A DNA stretch of 19,631 nucleotides. Origin: Rhodospirillaceae bacterium UBA3470. Lineage in GTDB: Bacteria > Pseudomonadota > Alphaproteobacteria > Rhodospirillales > Casp-alpha2. The translations under genes were made by a program, and so were the position numbers. The notes below the pieces were generated by a model that saw only the letters and a list, made by a program, of their open reading frames with translations, had not been told where the DNA came from and made no database searches. Location of the stretch: positions 1-19,631 of the forward strand of contig DFRF01000058.1 of NCBI GenBank assembly GCA_002378125.1. Direction: 5' to 3'. Positions 7,346 through 15,196 of the stretch are shown here, in pieces; positions within the stretch are counted from its first letter, which is position 1; the number at the start of each line of letters is the position of its first letter.

Positions 7346-8347
7346 CTAGTGACCGTTGTCGACATCCAAAATCACCTTCCCAACGACACGCCCCGAGCGG
7401 ATGTCGTCAAGAGCCTCCGCGTACCGGTCCAGCGGCACTGTCTTACTCACATAGGGGTCGATCAGACCCTCATGGTAGAACTGGAACAATGCGGCCTGTG
7501 CCGCGGCAAACGTCTCCGGCTGGCGATCCCGGTAGTCCGAAACTTGGAGCCCCGTCGCGGTGATGTTCTTAACCAAGAGATAGCTGGCCTTGATCTCCGG
7601 AATATCTCCGGAGGCAAATCCGACAACCACCAAACGGCCACGCCACGCCAATGCCCGGAGCGCCGCCGCACAAGCATCACCGCCAACGGGGTCGATAACC
7701 ACGTCGCAGCCTTTGCCGTCGGTCATGCCATAAACAGCGTCACGCAAGCTATTGCGAAGGTTATCTACCGACAAATCGACGACATGATCTGCGCCAAGGC
7801 ACTCGGCGTTACGTCCGTGCTCTGCGTCCCGGACACCGGCAATCACCGTCGCCGCGCCGAGCGCCTTGGCCACCTGAACGCTGGCGACACCGACGCCGCC
7901 TTTAGCGCCCAGGACGAAAACTGACTCGCCGGGCTGAAGATACGCACGGTCCGTCAGCGCGAAATAGGCCGTCAGATAGACCAAGCCCATAGCCGCAGCC
8001 TTTACGTATGAAATTTCATTTGGCATCGAGTGGCATTGATCAGCACGGGCGACCAACTTTTCCGCATAGGCGCCATATTCAACGCAGGCCAGGACGCGGT
8101 CGCCGGGTTTTAATGTGGTGACACTCTCGCCAACCAGTTCAACCACACCGGCCGCCGCCTTACCCGGCGAAAACGGCAGAGGCGGCTTCACCTGGTACGT
8201 ACCCTCGATCACCATCATGTCGGGAAAGTTCACGTCGGCCGCCTTGACCATGACGACCACCTCTCCTGGACCGGGGACAGGATCGGGCAGCTCTTTCACA
8301 AGAGCCGAGTTGAAAGCACCATATTCTTCGACGACAACGGCCCTCAT
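7346..8347 (-). CDS. MDR-family NADPH:quinone-reductase-like oxidoreductase
   Basis: A 333-residue medium-chain dehydrogenase/reductase of the quinone oxidoreductase branch. A GroES-like N-terminal part (about 1-125) is followed by a Rossmann domain with GAKGGVGVASVQVAKALGA at 147-165. No structural zinc Cys cluster is visible, as expected for this branch. The ATG at 8347 has GAGGAG upstream and is 10 nt past the preceding stop. A 55-codon upstream extension is open but unlike the family. In acyl-CoA operons such proteins often act as enoyl-CoA or related double-bond reductases, so the quinone-reductase label describes the family and not the substrate. Confidence 0.83.
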   Translation of the reverse strand: MRAVVVEEYGAFNSALVKELPDPVPGPGEVVVMVKAADVNFPDMMVIEGTYQVKPPLPFSPGKAAAGVVELVGESVTTLKPGDRVLACVEYGAYAEKLVARADQCHSMPNEISYVKAAAMGLVYLTAYFALTDRAYLQPGESVFVLGAKGGVGVASVQVAKALGAATVIAGVRDAEHGRNAECLGADHVVDLSVDNLRNSLRDAVYGMTDGKGCDVVIDPVGGDACAAALRALAWRGRLVVVGFASGDIPEIKASYLLVKNITATGLQVSDYRDRQPETFAAAQAALFQFYHEGLIDPYVSKTVPLDRYAEALDDIRSGRVVGKVILDVDNGH

Positions 8348-8357
8348 AGGCGCTCCT

Positions 8358-8987
8358 CTATTCCGCCGACCGCCGTTGCTTGGCAACGGTTGCACGCCGC
8401 CCAGGCGCATATGCAGGTGTGCCATAGACTTCGAACAACGCCTTGGTGACGTCGAAATGGTGTGCGAGACCGCCCTGTTCCAAGCGCTCGATAGGGCCGT
8501 CCGCATAGCCAAGGCCGAGCCGGCAGGTCATATCCATATCGTCTGCCGTAGCCAGTCCTTCATCCAGGAACGTGAGAGCGGCGTTGTACTTCGGCCGGAC
8601 CAGTCGGTCGATGATCCGTCCAACCTGGTCGGCAGAAACGGCAACCTCGAAACCGGCTGCTTCAAAAATGGCTCTGGCGGCGGCGATAGCACTATCGTCC
8701 GTCGCGGGTTGTCGCACCAGTTCGATAAGATTTGAAGGCGCGTCGTCGCCGTTCCGGTAGCGTGCAAAACCCAGCGCATTAGAGCCCTCAATACCGGCAT
8801 GTTCCCCCGTATGTACACCGAGGCACTCCATTTCCAGTTCTACCAGAACCGCTGTTTTACCTGCATCCGGTTCAAACTGTGTACCCAAGTGCAGAACGAT
8901 ATCTCCCTCCGAAGAGGCCCCTTCAAGAAACCCTTCGCCCTCAGGGAAAGACCGGCTCTCGCCTTGTTTTTTTATCACGTAATCCAT
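8358..8987 (-). CDS. Stand-alone 3-hydroxyacyl-CoA dehydrogenase C-terminal-domain protein
   Basis: A 209-residue protein. Its second half (about 112-195) looks like the helical 3HCDH C-terminal domain: DQVGRIIDRLV, an LDEGLATADDMD segment and a GLGYADGPIE segment. The first ~100 residues lack a GxGxxG nucleotide-binding loop, although LVELEMECLGV and NALGFARYR recall the degenerate second half of long PaaH-type dehydrogenases. It starts 4 nt after the full-length dehydrogenase, with GGAGGGTGACGAG before the ATG. The pair may be a split version of the two-part PaaH-like enzyme, with this chain as a dimerisation or substrate-binding subunit. The family of the C-terminal part is fairly sure; the role is inferred. 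Confidence 0.75.
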   Translation of the reverse strand: MDYVIKKQGESRSFPEGEGFLEGASSEGDIVLHLGTQFEPDAGKTAVLVELEMECLGVHTGEHAGIEGSNALGFARYRNGDDAPSNLIELVRQPATDDSAIAAARAIFEAAGFEVAVSADQVGRIIDRLVRPKYNAALTFLDEGLATADDMDMTCRLGLGYADGPIERLEQGGLAHHFDVTKALFEVYGTPAYAPGRRATVAKQRRSAE

Positions 8988-8991
8988 CTCG

Positions 8992-9873
8992 TCACCCTCC
9001 AAACATGGCGTTGTCGTCGTAGGTGTAGAATCCACGCCCAGTTTTGCGGCCGAGATGCCCAGCCGCGACCATGCGCCGGAGCAACGGCGGCGCCGAAGCC
9101 CGCGGATCCAGGGTGACGGGGTAAAAGGCCTCACAGAGCAGCATCTGCGTGTCGAGCCCAACAAGATCCAAAAGTTCGAGCGGACCCATCTTGTAGTTCA
9201 ACCCAACCTTGATTGCCTTGTCGATATCAGTCGGTGAGGCGACACCGGCTTCCACGGCGCGGATGGCATCGTTATTGAATGGCACCAATAGCGCGTTGAG
9301 GATAAAGCCCGGCTTGTCCTGGGTCGCTACTGGCTGCTGACCGGCGGCCTCGGTCCAGGCCCAGGCGTCGGCGAAGGCCTCATCCGAAGTATTCACGCCA
9401 GGCGACATTTCGATCAGCTTCATGAGTTGGGCTGGCAGGCAGAAGTGCATGCCGACGACCCGATCCTGACGGTCGCACCCAGCGGCGATCTCTGTGATTG
9501 ACAAAGTCGAAGTGTTAGAAGCGAACAGGGCTTCCGGTTTACAGATGCCGTCCAGCGCGCCGAGCAATTCTCGCTTAACGCCCAGGTCCTCAAAAACGGC
9601 TTCGATGACCAAATCACAATCGGCAAGAGCGCCCATGTCCGTGCTGGCCGAAAGACGGGCCAAAGCCGCGTCCCGATCCGTGGTCGCCATCTTGCCGCGG
9701 TCCACGGACTTACCGAAGAAACCCTCAGTCTGACTCCGGGCCCGATCCAGGACTTCCATAGAAGTATCAAAGCAAGCGGTCTCGAAACCCGCCCGCGAGG
9801 CAACGATGGCAATGCCAGCACCCATGGTGCCGCCGGCACCGCAGACACCGACCTTTTGGATGTTTGTGCTCAT
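8992..9873 (-). CDS. 3-hydroxyacyl-CoA dehydrogenase
   Basis: A 293-residue enzyme of the 3-hydroxybutyryl-CoA dehydrogenase family that oxidises 3-hydroxyacyl-CoA with NAD. It has a Rossmann motif GAGGTMG (12-18), the SNTS substrate region (119-122) and the catalytic His143/Glu155 pair (GMHFCLP...IEMSPG), followed by the helical C-terminal domain. Its length is normal for the family. The start at 9873 forms an ATGA overlap with the acyl-CoA dehydrogenase stop and has AAGGAG about 13 nt upstream; upstream in-frame ATGs lie deep within the previous gene. It would serve beta-oxidation of the ring-opened dicarboxyl-CoA. FadB-type fusion is absent. Confidence 0.9.
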   Translation of the reverse strand: MSTNIQKVGVCGAGGTMGAGIAIVASRAGFETACFDTSMEVLDRARSQTEGFFGKSVDRGKMATTDRDAALARLSASTDMGALADCDLVIEAVFEDLGVKRELLGALDGICKPEALFASNTSTLSITEIAAGCDRQDRVVGMHFCLPAQLMKLIEMSPGVNTSDEAFADAWAWTEAAGQQPVATQDKPGFILNALLVPFNNDAIRAVEAGVASPTDIDKAIKVGLNYKMGPLELLDLVGLDTQMLLCEAFYPVTLDPRASAPPLLRRMVAAGHLGRKTGRGFYTYDDNAMFGG

Positions 9874-11036
9874 TTGGCCCGGAAACTCCTTCCGATGAGT
9901 TGACGGTGCACCTGGTTGGTGCCCTCCCAAATCTGCGTGATTTTGGCATCGCGCATTAGGCGCTCCACCCGATAATCAGTGATGTAACCGTAACCGCCGT
10001 GCATCTGTACAGCTTCGGTGGTCATCCGCATGGCAAGATCGGACGCCCGCATTTTCGCAATCGATGCTTCCTCTCCGTAATCCGTCTCACCGGCGGCAAT
10101 CAGAGCCGCAACGTAATCAATCCACGTTTCGACCATCGCCAGTTCGCTGGCGAGATCGGCTATCAGGAATTGATTGCCCTGAAAGTCGATGATCTCTCGG
10201 CCCGACTGCTCGCGTTCATTCATATAGGCGATCATGTCAGCGAAAGCGGCCCGCGCGATGCCCAAAGCATGCGCGGCAACGGAGGGCCGGGACTTATTGA
10301 GCGAAGAGAGAAGGATCTTCAGGCCGCCCCCCGGTTCACCGAGCAGATTGGCGCGTGGCACCCGGCAACCATTGAAAAACAAGGGCACCGTGGTCGCTGC
10401 CCGATGGCCCATCTTCTCTTCCTTCGGACCCACTTCGAAACCTGGCGACCCTCTCTCAAGGATCAGCACTGAGATGGCCTGACGCGGGTCCTCGATCTCA
10501 CTCCATTTTCCAAACAGGAGGATCAACTCAGCTCGGTCGCCATTCGAGATAAAGGCCTTAGAACCATCAATGATGATCTCGTCGCCATCGGGAGTGAACC
10601 GGGTCTTCATGCCGGTAGCGTCCGATCCGGCCGAAGGCTCGGTAATCGCTAGCGATCCCAGGCCGCCCCCCGAAATACGCGGCAACAGGCGGGTCTTCTG
10701 TTCTTCCGTGCCGAGGTCGATTAGCGGCTTCATGCCGTGGAAATTAGTTGCATAGATTATCCCCGTGGACGCGCAAGCCGCCGATATGATCGAGACGCAC
10801 TCCAAATACAGCCGATAGGACATGAGTGCGCCGCCGTAGGCCTCCGGCACGAAGATGGCGTTCATGCCGAGTTTATTGAGAGCCGCCATGCTGGTTTCTG
10901 GATAATCACCGGACTTGTCGTAGCCCACGGCCGCCGGCGCAATCACATCTTCGGCAGTGCGCATCACCTGATCAAGGACCAGGCGCTCTTCTTCCATCCA
11001 CGGGCGCTGCGCGTTCAAACGGTCGAAAAGGGTCAT
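9870..11036 (-). CDS. Acyl-CoA dehydrogenase
   Basis: A 388-residue FAD-dependent acyl-CoA dehydrogenase of normal length. The ITEPSAGSDA signature is at 131-140. The second family signature lies around QMHGGYGYITDY (344-355), and the expected catalytic base is Glu371 in WEGTNQ. Electrons would pass to ETF. The ATG at 11036 overlaps the SDR stop as TGATG; a TTG one codon earlier is less likely. Sitting between a CoA ligase/hydratase/SDR set and 3HCDH genes, it would introduce the first double bond next to the CoA thioester, as cyclohexanecarboxyl-CoA dehydrogenase does in the bad/ali pathway. Substrate preference cannot be read from sequence. Confidence 0.9.
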   Translation of the reverse strand: MTLFDRLNAQRPWMEEERLVLDQVMRTAEDVIAPAAVGYDKSGDYPETSMAALNKLGMNAIFVPEAYGGALMSYRLYLECVSIISAACASTGIIYATNFHGMKPLIDLGTEEQKTRLLPRISGGGLGSLAITEPSAGSDATGMKTRFTPDGDEIIIDGSKAFISNGDRAELILLFGKWSEIEDPRQAISVLILERGSPGFEVGPKEEKMGHRAATTVPLFFNGCRVPRANLLGEPGGGLKILLSSLNKSRPSVAAHALGIARAAFADMIAYMNEREQSGREIIDFQGNQFLIADLASELAMVETWIDYVAALIAAGETDYGEEASIAKMRASDLAMRMTTEAVQMHGGYGYITDYRVERLMRDAKITQIWEGTNQVHRQLIGRSFRAK

Positions 11037-11740
11037 CAATGATTAATCCCCTGCCCACCGTCGATGTAAATAGTCTCGCCAGTGAGGAATGGAATATCTT
11101 CGCAGATCAGCGCCGCAACCAACCGGGCCACATCATCCGGCTTGCCCGGTCCGCCTGTCGGCACCCTACCGGCCAGCCAATGCTGCACCTTTTCGCGGCC
11201 CAGGTAATCGGTGTTCAAATCCGTTTCTATGTAACCAGGCGCCACATCGATGACACCGATGCCGTCCGACGCCCATTCCACGGCCATGCAGCGTGTCATC
11301 GCCGCCACGGCGGCTTTCGAGGCGCAGTAGGGAAGATTATGCGGCACGCCCATCTTGTCGAAAAAGGACCCAATATTGACGACCTTGCCGCCACTTTCCT
11401 TAAGGTGGGGATAGGCCTCGCGGGACGCAATCATCACCGCCTTGGCGTTCAGGGTCATCACCTGCTCATACTGATCGGTTGTGAGTTCAGCGATAGGACT
11501 GCCAATATAAAGGCCGGCGTTATTGACCAGTGCGGCGATACCGCGTTCGGCGCCTATTGCGCCGATCCGCTTTCGAACCTGATCTTCGTCGGTCATATCG
11601 CAGACAAAGGCGTCGCCCACGACAGCGTGACCAGTCCGAGACAGACCGATAACAGGAAGGCCGCGCTTGTCCAATTCGACGGCGATAGCCGCGCCGATAC
11701 CCTTGGAGGCACCGGTGACAATTACGCAAGGATCAGCCAT
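11036..11740 (-). CDS. SDR dehydrogenase, BadH-like candidate
   Basis: A 234-residue classical short-chain dehydrogenase. It has TGASKGIG (9-16), VNNAG (72-76), catalytic Ser125 and the YCASK motif with Tyr138 and Lys142. Unlike the SDR at 6533-7330 it retains the full catalytic triad, so it is a true alcohol/ketone dehydrogenase. The ATG at 11740 overlaps the upstream hydratase stop by 8 nt, and the protein begins right at the first beta strand, supporting this start over one 19 codons upstream. Between hydratase and acyl-CoA dehydrogenase it fits oxidation of a 2-hydroxycycloalkane-carboxyl-CoA to the 2-oxo form, the BadH reaction. FabG-like activity is the alternative. Confidence 0.85.
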   Translation of the reverse strand: MADPCVIVTGASKGIGAAIAVELDKRGLPVIGLSRTGHAVVGDAFVCDMTDEDQVRKRIGAIGAERGIAALVNNAGLYIGSPIAELTTDQYEQVMTLNAKAVMIASREAYPHLKESGGKVVNIGSFFDKMGVPHNLPYCASKAAVAAMTRCMAVEWASDGIGVIDVAPGYIETDLNTDYLGREKVQHWLAGRVPTGGPGKPDDVARLVAALICEDIPFLTGETIYIDGGQGINH

Positions 11741-12500
11741 CTTTAAATACCGCCTTCCGCTTCTCTTCGAAAGCCGCCATACCCTCGCGGCAATCATCCG
11801 TCGTGAACGCTAGAAGATTGAGGTCGCGCTCCTTCTTCAGGCCCGCGTGAATGGGATTGTCCAATGCCGTCATCACCGCTTCGCGCGCATATTCCAAAAC
11901 AGGAAGGCTGAAACACGTGATCGTTTCCGCAAAATCAAGCGCGCCCGTCATGCCGTCGCCCTTGATAATCTTATGAACCAGGCCGATTTTCTCCGCCTCC
12001 TCGGCATCAACTGTGCGCCCGCTCATGATGATTTCCAAGGCCCGGCCCTCGCCGACAAGGCGTGGTAGCCGTTGGGTCCCACCGTAACCGGGAATGATCC
12101 CAAGCTTAATTTCGGGCAAGCCCACTTTCGCGTTTGGGGTCGCAACCCGAAAAGTGCAAGCTAGCGCCAACTCAAGGCCACCGCCAAAGGCATAGCCATT
12201 GATTAGGGCAATTGAGGGGATGGCGAGCGCATCCAGTTTCGCAAACGTTGTCTGTCCTTTCCCCATGGCGGCCCGCATGGAGTTGGTGTCCTGTTCCCGG
12301 AGCTCCTTGATGTCGGCTCCAGCGCAAAAGGCCTTTTCGCCGGCGCCAGTAAAGATAATGACGCGCGCGCCTGTGGCTGCGGCTTCATCAATTGCATCGC
12401 CAATATCACCGATCACCTCGAAGGATAGGGCGTTCAGGACCTCAGGCCGGTTCAAAGTAATCACGGCGGCAGCGCCGTTACGAGTCAGTTCGACGGGCAT
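11733..12500 (-). CDS. Enoyl-CoA hydratase (crotonase), BadK-like candidate
   Basis: A 255-residue crotonase with both hydratase glutamates: Glu110 in GGGLELALAC and Glu130 in LPEIKLGIIPG, exactly 20 residues apart as in rat mitochondrial hydratase (Glu144/Glu164). The oxyanion-hole motif CAGAD is at 59-63. It is therefore the one canonical hydratase among the three crotonases of this operon. Its ATG shares one base with the ligase stop (TGATG). In the proposed pathway it hydrates the cyclic 1-ene-carboxyl-CoA. General fatty-acid beta-oxidation is the fallback role. Confidence 0.9.
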   Translation of the reverse strand: MPVELTRNGAAAVITLNRPEVLNALSFEVIGDIGDAIDEAAATGARVIIFTGAGEKAFCAGADIKELREQDTNSMRAAMGKGQTTFAKLDALAIPSIALINGYAFGGGLELALACTFRVATPNAKVGLPEIKLGIIPGYGGTQRLPRLVGEGRALEIIMSGRTVDAEEAEKIGLVHKIIKGDGMTGALDFAETITCFSLPVLEYAREAVMTALDNPIHAGLKKERDLNLLAFTTDDCREGMAAFEEKRKAVFKDG

Positions 12501-14122
12501 CAGTCGGTTCCTTCCTTGGGCTGAAAGCGGACGGCTTTGGGGGCAATCTCACCCCGCTTCACCATCTCCACCAGGTCGCGCTTCAATATTTTACCACTGG
12601 CGGTCAGTGGGAAGTCATCGACCCGAATAAAATACTCAGGCATATCGTACTTGGAGAGTCCCTCGGCAGCCAAGTGGTCAAGTATGGCATGGCTGGCAAC
12701 GTCACCATTGACGGCCAAGCAAACTTTTTCACCTAAGCGTTCATCAGCGATGGGAAACGCGGCGGCCTTTTCCACCTCCGCATGGCGCATGGTCAGAGCT
12801 TCAATATGCGACGGATAAATGTTGTAACCGCCTCGGATAATCAGGTCCTTGAGGCGCCCTTCAACAACTAAATTATCTTTTGCGTCAATGAACCCAAGAT
12901 CGCCGGACAAAAACCAGCCACCCCGGTTAAAACTCCCCTGGGTGGCTTCCTGATTTGCGAAGTAGCCTAGCGTAAGACAGGCACCTTTGCCACCGATCTG
13001 CCCAACGGTGCCTGGTGGCACCTCGACGTCCGCATTCTCCATATCAAAAATTCGAATCTTATAGGCTGACCCACCCCGCCCACAGGTGTTGATTATCGTA
13101 TTCATATCGTCGTCTGGGTGGGTGTACTGATGGGATGAGTTTTCAGTCATGCCATAGACGTTTTGCGGTTTGATGCCTTGGTCGACGAAGGCGGCGGCAA
13201 CTGTCGACGGGATCGGTGAACCAGCCATGTAAAAGGTTTGCACCGAACCGAGACGCGCGATACCGGCGTCACGTTGTTGTGCCAGGAGGTCCATGGCATG
13301 GATCGGCACGCCCATGATATAGGTGGCCTTCGTATCGATGATCCAGTCGATGCGGCGCACGCCGGTAGGAGGGTCATCGGTGATCATCTCGCCACCGAAG
13401 ATCAGCCACTGCGCGACACCGACCCAAGCGATGTGATGGGACAGCGGGCTCAAGGAAAGGAGCTTAGACTCCGCAGTCAATCCCCAGTCCCGCACCATGT
13501 CGCGGGCGTTCGCCATCAGTGTATTAGCCGAATGCATGACGCACTTCGGCGCACCTGTGGTGCCAGACGTAAAGGCTAGATAACAAACTGCGTCTGGGTC
13601 TTCGGCTGGTGACGTATCGGGAACGGGTCCCGAACCCGGTAGTTTTTCCAAATTGTACACTACCTTGAGAAAAGGCAATTCCAACAACATCGCATCAAGA
13701 TCCTGGTCCGCGCGGTCTGCCCCCCAATCGTCCTCGGTCACAAAGGCGGCGACGTCCAATTGGGTTAAAAGATGGATTACCTCCGCACAGGTATGGGTCC
13801 GGTGTAGCGACGGGTTGCAGGCCAAACCTTCGCGCGAACAGGCAATGAATACTAAAATCGCTTCCAAGCGGTTCGATGCCCATAGCGACACGCGGTCTCC
13901 AGCGATCAGTCCTTGCCCCCGCAAGTCAGCGGCGATGGCATCGACCCTGGCCGCCATCTCGCGCCAGGTCAGCCGCGCCCGGCCATCCCGCAAGGCGGGC
14001 GCGTCGGGGCGCGCCGCGGCGTGTCGCGCCATGAGCCCGTAGAAGGTCTCTGACGACCACAGGCCTTGATCGTAATAGGCCTTGGCGTTCTGCGGGTTAT
14101 GTAGGGTGAGGAACGGCCGCAT
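12500..14122 (-). CDS. AMP-forming acyl-CoA ligase, AliA-like candidate
   Basis: A 540-residue ANL-superfamily ligase that activates a carboxylic acid with ATP and CoA. Motifs in order are the P-loop FTSGTTGAPK (184-193), YGMTENSS (323-330), SGDLG (406-410), GRLKDLIIRGGYNIYPSHIE (422-441) and the C-terminal catalytic lysine K511 in TASGKILKRDL. It starts 6 nt after the BadI-like gene, with no strong Shine-Dalgarno, so translation may depend on coupling. As the only ligase in the operon it probably activates the pathway substrate, by analogy cyclohexanecarboxylate or another alicyclic acid. Medium-chain or aromatic acids cannot be excluded. Confidence 0.9.
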   Translation of the reverse strand: MRPFLTLHNPQNAKAYYDQGLWSSETFYGLMARHAAARPDAPALRDGRARLTWREMAARVDAIAADLRGQGLIAGDRVSLWASNRLEAILVFIACSREGLACNPSLHRTHTCAEVIHLLTQLDVAAFVTEDDWGADRADQDLDAMLLELPFLKVVYNLEKLPGSGPVPDTSPAEDPDAVCYLAFTSGTTGAPKCVMHSANTLMANARDMVRDWGLTAESKLLSLSPLSHHIAWVGVAQWLIFGGEMITDDPPTGVRRIDWIIDTKATYIMGVPIHAMDLLAQQRDAGIARLGSVQTFYMAGSPIPSTVAAAFVDQGIKPQNVYGMTENSSHQYTHPDDDMNTIINTCGRGGSAYKIRIFDMENADVEVPPGTVGQIGGKGACLTLGYFANQEATQGSFNRGGWFLSGDLGFIDAKDNLVVEGRLKDLIIRGGYNIYPSHIEALTMRHAEVEKAAAFPIADERLGEKVCLAVNGDVASHAILDHLAAEGLSKYDMPEYFIRVDDFPLTASGKILKRDLVEMVKRGEIAPKAVRFQPKEGTD

Positions 14123-14128
14123 GCGTGA

Positions 14129-14908
14129 TTAGTGCCCGAAGGTCGATGAGTCCGGGTCGCGTTTCTCTCGAAACGCCACGCTGAGTTCTTTGGATTCCGC
14201 CGTATTCAAATAACCGCGCAGCAGCAAATCGTGCGCCATACGGGATAGGCCGCCGACACCGCCGTGACGTGCCGCGAAAGCCGTTTTGATGGAGGCTAAG
14301 GCGAACGCGCCACGATCGGCGACCTCCAGGGCGAAGGCTCGAGTTTCTTTGGCGAGTTTGTCATCGGGCACGACCCGATTGATCAGCCCCATGTCCTTGG
14401 CTTCCTGGGCGCTGATCTTTGGGTTACACATCCAGATTTCCTTGGCCCGCTTCTTGCCGACCAGATCTTCCAGATACCAGGTACCATAGCCCGCGTCGAA
14501 GGACCCCATCATCGGCCCAACTTGACGGAAAACGGCACTTTCCTTCGCAATAGTCAGGTCACACATGACCTGCAGGACATTGCCACCACCGACCGCAAAA
14601 CCATTGACACTGGCAATCACTGGTTTCTGGAACTGGTCGATGGCGTCGTACATCTCCAACGTTGGCAGGACTCCCGCGTAGAGATTGGTATCCTCCATGC
14701 CGTCCTTCTGCCCACCGATGCAAAAGAACCGGTCGCCGGCGCCGGTAATGACCAGGACGCGGGTCCGTGTTTCGCGCCGCATATCGTTAATGCAGTCACG
14801 AATTTCATGACACATGGTCTCGTTGAACATGTTGGCATTTTCTGGCCGATTCAACGTTATCGTGCCGACGGGTCCGTCTTCTTCGTAGATAATGGTTTCT
14901 AAACTCAC
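14129..14908 (-). CDS. BadI/MenB-type ring-opening crotonase
   Basis: A 259-residue crotonase of the naphthoate synthase / 2-ketocyclohexanecarboxyl-CoA hydrolase branch. Diagnostic blocks are GGGNVLQVMCDLTI (107-120), with Asn in place of the first hydratase Glu, and QVGPMMGSFDAGYG (129-142), with the conserved Asp138 of the GSxDxGYG motif. The KKRAKEIWM stretch that follows is typical of this branch. No other menaquinone gene is nearby and the neighbours are acyl-CoA enzymes, so BadI-like hydrolytic C-C cleavage of a 2-oxocycloalkane-carboxyl-CoA is more likely than MenB condensation. It starts with GTG at 14908 preceded by GGGAGG and is the first gene of the operon. EchA20-type steroid ring hydrolase is an alternative. 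Confidence 0.85.
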   Translation of the reverse strand: MSLETIIYEEDGPVGTITLNRPENANMFNETMCHEIRDCINDMRRETRTRVLVITGAGDRFFCIGGQKDGMEDTNLYAGVLPTLEMYDAIDQFQKPVIASVNGFAVGGGNVLQVMCDLTIAKESAVFRQVGPMMGSFDAGYGTWYLEDLVGKKRAKEIWMCNPKISAQEAKDMGLINRVVPDDKLAKETRAFALEVADRGAFALASIKTAFAARHGGVGGLSRMAHDLLLRGYLNTAESKELSVAFREKRDPDSSTFGH

Positions 14909-15196
14909 CCGTTCGCCTCCCTAGATGAAATCGATACTGTGAAGCCATGGGTTCCATGAGGCTTCTATGCTAAGTATTTCGCAAAGTATCTCATTCGCAT
15001 CACGCTCCAGCAACGGCAGCGCCAAGGCTGTTTGATTAACCGCCGAGGCAGGCGCAATGCCACGAATAGCTTTAGTTTCCCATACCCTTTCTCCTTCAAG
15101 CCGGACGCCACGCAGTACAAATGAAATGCTAATTCAACAGGCGATGCCACCAATTGATGATCGCCGAGCTCAGTGGGTGTAAGAGCTGGGAATCAT
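14909..15196 (-). promoter_or_regulatory. Leader region of the acyl-CoA operon with an interrupted dyad
   Basis: This 288-nt stretch lies between the NicO-like gene and the first gene of the operon. A near-perfect inverted repeat lies at 14941-14965: GAAGCCATGG, GTT, then CCATGAGGCTTC, ten pairs with a two-base bulge. It is centred about 45 nt before the GTG start and could be an operator for an unlinked regulator or a leader hairpin. No convincing sigma70 hexamer pair was found. A weak 62-codon frame at 14965-15153 has a TTG start, no ribosome site and no recognisable features, and is not called. Confidence 0.4.

Noticed and set aside
8115..8735. Plus-strand open frame spanning the MDR and 3HCDH C-domain genes
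   Set aside because: It crosses two well-supported minus-strand genes and has Ser/Thr/Pro-rich shadow composition with no motif.
14129..14908. Naphthoate synthase MenB of menaquinone synthesis
   Set aside because: The motifs cannot fully separate MenB from BadI, but no other men gene is present and the gene heads an acyl-CoA degradation operon, so the BadI-type reading is preferred.
14965..15153. 62-codon minus-strand frame in the operon leader
   Set aside because: It needs a TTG start without a Shine-Dalgarno, is basic and Trp/Cys-rich without pattern, and ends within the leader dyad. It is probably non-coding.
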